64,000 nt of DNA. It comes from Thalassia testudinum (taxonomy: Eukaryota > Streptophyta > Magnoliopsida > Alismatales > Hydrocharitaceae). The stretch spans positions 64,044,501 to 64,108,500 of the forward strand of contig JAZHRO010000019.1 in NCBI GenBank assembly GCA_037157565.1, read 5' to 3'. Within the stretch, counting starts at the first letter, position 1. Every line of letters begins with the position of its first letter. Both the position numbers and the translations under genes were made by a program. The notes below the pieces were generated by a model, which saw only the letters and a list, made by a program, of their open reading frames with translations, was not told the origin of the DNA and searched no databases. Shown here one piece after another: positions 58,542-64,000 of the stretch.

Positions 58542-60560
58542 ATGGCCAAACCTAGAGTAGATGAGATTGACAACCAACCCCCACCAAACACGATGGCCAT
58601 CATCCAGGCCCAGATTAATGCAAACCACCGGATTCAGCAACAACAGATCCACACTATCATGCAAGCCATACACCGGTTGCAGAACCCACTGGGGCAACCA
58701 CCACCACCTTTCCAGGGCCCGCAAGGACAACCACCACTTGATCCATCCAGGACCAACCTAGGCCCCTCCGCGACTTCTACAATCCTTCTGCGATTCGGAT
58801 TGAGCCACACCTTAGGATCCCTGAAGGGGGAGATGATTTTGAGCTGAAACCAAACATCCTAAGCCTGATTCAGAGCCACTTCCGTGGAAGCTCAAATGAG
58901 GACCCCTTCCAGCACCTAAAGGATCTTGATCGGATCGCCTGAACTGTAAAACCCAGGAACATTAGCCTAGACATTGTTTTGATTAATATGTTTCCCTTCT
59001 CACTGAGAGACAAAGCGTCTCACTAGCTTAGAACCCTAGGAAGACCCATCGCCACTTGGGAAGAACTGAGGCATGCATTCTTAAAGAAATTCTTCCCCAT
59101 AGGAAAGACCAATGCCCTTAGAAGAGCCATTACCACCTTTACACTCCAGGGCGGGGAACAGTTCCATGAGACGTGGGAGAGATTTAATGAACTATTGAGG
59201 AAATGCCCACACCACGAAGTACCAAGGTGGCAATTGGCCCAGATCTTCTACCACGGTCTGGACAGCAACCTTCGGAACTTCGTCGATGCCTCATGCGAGG
59301 GAAACTTCCTGAACAAAGACGAGGAGAGCGCGTTTGAGCTTTTCGAGTCTATGAGCGAAAATTCTCTCAACAATGCCTCCATGACCAAGTTTAGTCGATC
59401 CAGTCAACCCCGTGATGGGATCTATGAGGTACAAGAAAATTCTGGAATGGTTGTTGACATGGATATCATTGCGAAGAAATTGGATCAAGTGGAATTGGTA
59501 GATAAAAAGATAGATGAACTACTGAACTAGACCAGGAACCCACTACAGACGCTCTCCCTAGCAAAGGGAGCTCACAATGTTGACTTGGTCCAGCCACTAA
59601 GCCAAATGAACCTGGAACAACCCCTGACCATGTTCCAGGGAGGAACCTTTACTCCCTCAACCCTTGATTACTCTCTTCCCTCCCCCTCGACACCTGCTAT
59701 CTTTGAAGATGTTCAAGCTATCCAAGGTTATTCCAAACCTGACCCTTTCTCCAACATCTACAACGCCGGCTGGCGTAATCACCCAAACTTTTCTTGGATA
59801 AACTAGAAACCGCATTAATTTCAGAACCAGCCTAGGCAAACCAATAGCCAAACCTGCCCTCCTATCAGCAAGGACCATCGGTTTGACCCCCCTATAATCC
59901 GAATAGGGCGGCCCCTCCCCCATAAAACCGAATGGACACCCTAATAAAAATGATGGCTGAAATGAACCAAAAACACCAGGAGGAAATGACTTTAGTTAAG
60001 GGATAGTTAAGTCAGCTGTTGGATTGTAAACAACAAAGATCTCTTCCTTCTCGGTCACAATCGAACCTGCGAAACGTGATTAACATAGGCCCCAATTCGC
60101 AAGGGTTCCAAGGCAATCCCAGGCAGACCCACATGGTCCAGCCAGCCCCACAAACACCCCCTGGGTTTGGTGCATCTTCTTCCTCGTCTTCTCAAGGATC
60201 AACCCATGGTCCCAATGACTCTGCAAATGCGGTAACCTTGAGAAGCGGCACCAAAACCCAGGATCCCAAATGGCCGACTCCTCCCGTGACTTCACCCCCT
60301 GAAATGCTCAACTCTGAAGAGGAGCAGGAAAAACCCAAGGACCCAGAAATAGACCCTATTCACATTTAGACACCATATCCCGAGGCCTTGGAGACGATCA
60401 AGAAAAAGAAAATTGTTACGGAGAATGAGGAGCTTTTGGAGATCTTTAAGTAGGTTTAGATTAATATTCCACTCCTTGAAGCCGTCAAGCACATTCCAGC
60501 TTACGCCAAGTTCCTGAAGGATGCCTGTACACCAAAGCGTAAGCGAAGACCTCAAGCACA
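58542..60560 (+). pseudogene. C gag, broken
   Basis: The likely start is the ATG at 58542 (MAKPRVDEIDNQPPP), followed by a Gln-rich and Pro-rich stretch. A frameshift near 58765 leads to the gag core (LRDFYNPSAIRIEPH, FELKPNILSLIQSHF, INMFPFSLRDKASH) with stops at 58939 and 59022. From 59195 the frame is open again: RKCPHHEVPRWQLAQIFYHG, ESAFELFESMSENS. NIYNAGWRNHPNFSW at about 59755 matches the A gag tail. I see no CCHC knuckle where A has one (15775). Another frame change occurs between 59805 and 60019. The tail (INIPLLEAVKHIPAYAKFLK) leads to protease. Confidence 0.86.
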
Positions 60561-60570
60561 TAGGAAGGTT

Positions 60571-60975
60571 GTGCTCTCAAAGCAAGCAAGTTCCGTGATA
60601 TCAAGCAACCTTCCGCTCAAACGAACTAACCCAGGAGCACACTTGATATCCTACAATATCAGGGACATGACATTTGATAGAGCGCTCCTGGACTTAGGTG
60701 CTTCCATCAATCTGATTCCGACAACCCTGTACCACCAATTTGGATTCGGAGAGTTGACGCCCACACTTGTGACCATCCAGTTGGCCGATAGAACTGTGAA
60801 GACCCCGAAGGGGGTTGTCGAGGACGTGATTGTTTGGGTTAAGGACTTCTATTTCCCGATCGACTTCTTGGTGCTCTACATGGAAGTCCCTGAACAACTA
60901 TAGAACACACCCATCATCCTAGGCAGACCGTTCTTAGCTACGGCTAAGGCAAACATTGATTGTGACACGGGATGT
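60571..60975 (+). pseudogene. C aspartic protease
   Basis: Active site LLDLGASINLIPTTLY, flap-side TVKTPKGVVEDVIV and [17 protein letters not shown]. One TAG at 60901 interrupts it, where a CAG codon would fit. The frame is the same as RT. Confidence 0.88.
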
Positions 60976-63003
60976 ATGGAAATCGCCTTCGGAGACAAGA
61001 AGATGCAGTTGGATATCTTCCGGGCAACCAAGTCTTTCGATTGTGACTGTATCGAGGAACACAATCCTGTGGAGCCTTTGGTCGAGGAATGCCTCACCCT
61101 TAGTTTTGTCTCAGACTACCAGACCCAATCTTGTGATGACTGCTCTGACCCATCACCATCTATGCACACAGACCTTTGTAGGGCTGATTACCATCAACCA
61201 GCACCGTTCGAAGAGATTGATGATGATCAACTCCCGCCTTTCCCCTTTTCATCAAACATTGTTCCACCCACACCTGAACTAAAGCCGCTACCCGAAAATC
61301 TCAAGTATGTCTTCCTGGGACTTGACCAGACCTTCCCAGTGATTATTAACGGCAACCTAACTAAGGATCAAGAGCTTAGGTTGACCGTGACCCTATCAGA
61401 ACATAGGGTTGCCATTGGCTGGACTATTTTAGACTTGAGAGGAATTAACCCCACCTATTGTACCCACAAGATTTACCTAGAAGATGGGTCGCGACCCTCC
61501 CGTCAGATGCAGAGACCGTTAAACCCAAATATGTGGGAGGTCGTTAAGAAGGAAATTATCAAATGGCTTGACGCCGACATCATCTATCCCATCTCCGATA
61601 GCCCCTTGGTGAGCCCCACTCAAGTGGTTCCGAAGAAAGCTAGGCTCACCATTGTCACCAATGAGCGTGGCAAATCCATCCCCACCTGCACCACCACCAC
61701 ATGGCGGGTGTGTATTAATTACATGATGCTCAATGAGGCGACCAAGAAAGATCATTTCCCCCTGCCATTCATCGACCAGATTCTTGAGCGATTTGTAGGG
61801 CAGAAGTATTTTTGCTTCCTGGATGGATATTCAGGATATAACCAAGTCGCAATTGCTCCTGAAGATCAAGAGAAGACCAGATTCACTTTCCCGTACGACA
61901 CGTTTGTATTCCATCGTATGCCATTCGGGTTATGTAATGCACCCGCTACCTTTCAGCATTGCATGTTAGCCATCTTTTCAGAGATGGTGGGTGAATACCT
62001 GGAGGTCTTTATGGATGATTTTTCAGTGTTTGGGAATTCATTCGATCACTGTTTGAGCAACTTGGAGAAAATCTTGAAAAGATGTATCGAGGTTAATTTG
62101 CTGTTAAGTTGGGAAAAGAGCCATTTCATGGTTCAAGAAGGAATTGTCCTCGGTCACATCGTATCACATAGGGGCATTGAGGTGGATCAAGCTAAAGTTG
62201 ATTTGATTTTCAAACTTCCTCCACCTAGCTTGGTCTGGCAAATCTGCTCATTCCTTGGACACGTTGGCTTCTACCGAAAGTTCATCAAAGACTTTTCCAA
62301 GCTCTCCAAACCCTTGACCGACCTTCTGGCCAATGACACCCTATTCCACATGACCTCTGATTGCATCCAAGCTTACCACACCCTCAGGGCCTTAGTCTCC
62401 ACAGCACCTGTACTTCAGCCCCCGGTCTGGTCCCAGGATTTTGAGATCATGTGTGATGCATCAGACTTTGCCATAGGCGCAGTCCTGAGACAGAGACAAG
62501 ACAAGAAACCCATGGTGATCTACTACGCGAGCAAAACGTTGGACGAGGCCCAACAGAATTATACGGTCACAGAGAAAGAGCTACTCGCCGTAGTTTTTGG
62601 ACTCGAAAAGTTTCGATCTTACCTTCTGGGATCCCACGTGACCATCTATACAGACCACTCGGCCATCTGGCATCTATTGGCTAAAAAGGATGCGAAGCCC
62701 AAGCTCATCAGATGGATCCTGCTCTTGCAGGAATTTGACCTGGAAATTCACGACAAAGCCGGGTCAAAGAATGTGGTGGTCGATCACCTATCCAGACTCC
62801 ACCCAGACCACATTGGGCCTTCCTTGCCTTTATCTGATACCTTTCCTGATGAGCAAATTCTGGCTGTGCAAGACAGGAAACTACCTTGGTATGCCGCTAT
62901 GTCAACTACCTGGTTGTGGGACAAACCTCGCACAGCTGGTCCAGACAGTAACGGGATAAGTTCTTGGTTGAAGCCAAGCACTATTTCTGGGATGATCCCA
63001 TGA
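60976..63003 (+). CDS. C reverse transcriptase and RNase H, 675 open codons
   Basis: This is the longest intact frame of the window; its first Met is internal to the former polyprotein, not a true start. RT motifs: [11 protein letters not shown] (about residue 243), [13 protein letters not shown] (261), [10 protein letters not shown] with Asp283, [14 protein letters not shown] (314), catalytic FMDD (345-348), [17 protein letters not shown] (378). RNase H residues Asp494 (CDASD), Glu535 (EKELL), Asp560 (YTDHS) and Asp603 (VDHLSR) are all there. It ends by frameshift near 62895 at the start of integrase. One catalytically plausible RT-RNase H remains, though upstream stops prevent normal gag-pol expression. 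Confidence 0.92.
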   Translation: MEIAFGDKKMQLDIFRATKSFDCDCIEEHNPVEPLVEECLTLSFVSDYQTQSCDDCSDPSPSMHTDLCRADYHQPAPFEEIDDDQLPPFPFSSNIVPPTPELKPLPENLKYVFLGLDQTFPVIINGNLTKDQELRLTVTLSEHRVAIGWTILDLRGINPTYCTHKIYLEDGSRPSRQMQRPLNPNMWEVVKKEIIKWLDADIIYPISDSPLVSPTQVVPKKARLTIVTNERGKSIPTCTTTTWRVCINYMMLNEATKKDHFPLPFIDQILERFVGQKYFCFLDGYSGYNQVAIAPEDQEKTRFTFPYDTFVFHRMPFGLCNAPATFQHCMLAIFSEMVGEYLEVFMDDFSVFGNSFDHCLSNLEKILKRCIEVNLLLSWEKSHFMVQEGIVLGHIVSHRGIEVDQAKVDLIFKLPPPSLVWQICSFLGHVGFYRKFIKDFSKLSKPLTDLLANDTLFHMTSDCIQAYHTLRALVSTAPVLQPPVWSQDFEIMCDASDFAIGAVLRQRQDKKPMVIYYASKTLDEAQQNYTVTEKELLAVVFGLEKFRSYLLGSHVTIYTDHSAIWHLLAKKDAKPKLIRWILLLQEFDLEIHDKAGSKNVVVDHLSRLHPDHIGPSLPLSDTFPDEQILAVQDRKLPWYAAMSTTWLWDKPRTAGPDSNGISSWLKPSTISGMIP

Positions 63004-64000
63004 TGTTTTGCCTCTGTGCCGACCAGATCATCAGGAGGTGTATCCCGGAGGATGAAGTTCAGAGTGTGCTGTCCTTTTGTCATGACCAAGCTTGTGGTAG
63101 CCACTTCTCAGGAAAGAAAATGGCTGCAAAGGTTCTATAGTCTGGATTTTACTGGCCTTCTTTATTTAAGGATGCACATAACTTTGCTAAGACTTGCTCT
63201 CGCTGCCAGACTCTAGGGACCATGGCCAGAAAAGACAAGATGCCCCTTCAGCCCATTCTGATCGTCGAGATCTTCGACGTTTGGGGTATTGATTTTATGG
63301 GCCCTTTTCCACCATCCAACGGCTTTGAGTACATTTTAGTCTCTATAGACTATGTCTCCAAATGGATTGAAGCTGTTGCCACCCGCCGATGCGATCATAA
63401 GGCTGTCATGGACTTTGTTAAGCAGAACATCTTTTCTTGGTTTGGAATACCGAAGGCCATGATCAGTGATGGTGGAAGTCATTTTATCCACACCCAATTC
63501 CGTGCCATACTCAGAAAATATGGGGTTACCCACCGCATTGCCACCACGTATCATCTGCAAACAAATGGGTAGACTGAGGTCTCAAACAAGCAGATCAAGA
63601 ACATTCTCCAGAAGACCGTGAGACCTGACAGGAAGGACTGGTCCTCACGACTGATGATGCCCTGTGGGCATACCAGACTGCTTTCAAGACCCCGATAGGC
63701 ATGTCGCCTTATCGCCTGGTCTTTGGCAAAGCTTGCCACCTTCCTGTCGAGTTGGAACACCGGGCTTACTGGGCCATTAAGCAATGTAACATGGATTCCC
63801 AGTTAGCCGGTGCGTAGAGGACGCTCCAACTCTCCGAGCTCGAGGAGATTCGTCAGGACACTTTTTAGAATAGTTGGCTGTACAAGGAGAAGATGAAAAC
63901 CATCCACGACCGACTCATCCATAGAAAGACCTTCGAGCCTAACCAGCAAGTCTGGCTTTTTGATGCCTGACTAAAACTCTTTCCTGGGAAGCTCAGGTCC
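62895..64000 (+). pseudogene. C integrase, broken, truncated by window end
   Basis: After the frameshift: RRCIPEDEVQSVLSFCHDQA, GSHFSGKK, a stop near 63137, then CSRCQTLG, completing the HHCC finger. The core is open from 63222: WGIDFMGPFPPS (Asp at 63291), ISDGGSHF (Asp at 63468) and, just past a TAG at 63570, TEVSN (Glu at 63576), a D-35-E spacing. A further frameshift at about 63650 precedes [20 protein letters not shown] and RKTFEPNQQVWLFDA, the Athila C-terminal region, running off the window. Confidence 0.88.

Larger units (their letters stand above)
55866..64000 (+). mobile_element. Element C: Athila-lineage retrotransposon, continues beyond the window
   Basis: A 5' LTR (to 57331), an Asp-tRNA-type primer site, gag and pol follow in Athila order; the 3' LTR is outside. 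The element is independent of A: its LTR is different and instead shares a hairpin and promoter layout with the B/S family. The left border near 55866 (TGATGATAAT) is uncertain. Coding parts carry fewer breaks than A, so C is probably younger. Confidence 0.88.

Overview
The window is repeat-dense DNA from a flowering plant; I see no intact host gene in it. Every recognisable coding stretch belongs to a transposable element: Ty3/gypsy chromoviruses with initiator-Met-tRNA primer sites and a chromodomain after integrase, Athila-type Ty3/gypsy elements with Asp-tRNA primer sites, a hAT transposase, a Mutator-like long-TIR element and a tandem TRIM. Most frames are broken by stops and frameshifts. 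The species cannot be named from these data.

The centre is one nested stack. A minus-strand Tekay-like chromovirus (called H, 2562-47529) is bounded by a perfect 5-bp target-site duplication (GGTTT at 2557-2561 and 47530-47534). Five other insertions sit in it. A 4.8-kb hAT element (4876-9673, 8-bp TSD ATGGTGGG) lies in its 3' LTR. An 11.2-kb Athila element A (11967-23185, plus strand) splits its pol between RT and RNase H. A 7.7-kb non-autonomous element B (25579-33322, minus strand, TSD CCCCT) lies in gag. A second chromovirus P (33368-44581, plus strand) lies in gag 45 bp from B, and P itself carries a solo LTR of the B family (S, 38595-40287). H therefore reads, on the minus strand, as 5' LTR 47529-45053, gag 44869-44582, 33367-33323 and 25573-24530, protease about 24513, RT 24088-23191, RNase H from 11966, integrase and chromodomain to 9928, then 3' LTR 9845-2562.

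Outside the stack, the left flank (1-2561) holds an unclassified LTR-like segment and the DNA that H entered. The right flank (47530-55855) continues that target DNA and adds a chromovirus LTR relic, a 1.1-kb Mutator-like element (48667-49767), about 3.4 kb of AT-rich sequence with microsatellites, a tandem TRIM (53141-54054) and a second, inverted copy of the LTR-like family seen at position 1. From about 55.87 kb to the window end runs a plus-strand Athila element C whose protease, RT and RNase H are the best preserved coding sequence here; it continues past 64000.

The observations most worth following are: a captured 5' portion of initiator Met tRNA at an internal deletion in P's reverse transcriptase; a leucine-rich-repeat receptor-kinase fragment captured inside the hAT element; a hairpin just upstream of the TATA box whose pairing is kept between LTR families although the sequence differs; a fresh inverted duplication in one H LTR only; and a recurring CAGACGTCTG-like palindrome in unrelated LTRs. 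No cellular pathway or operon is present: genes here act only in element replication.
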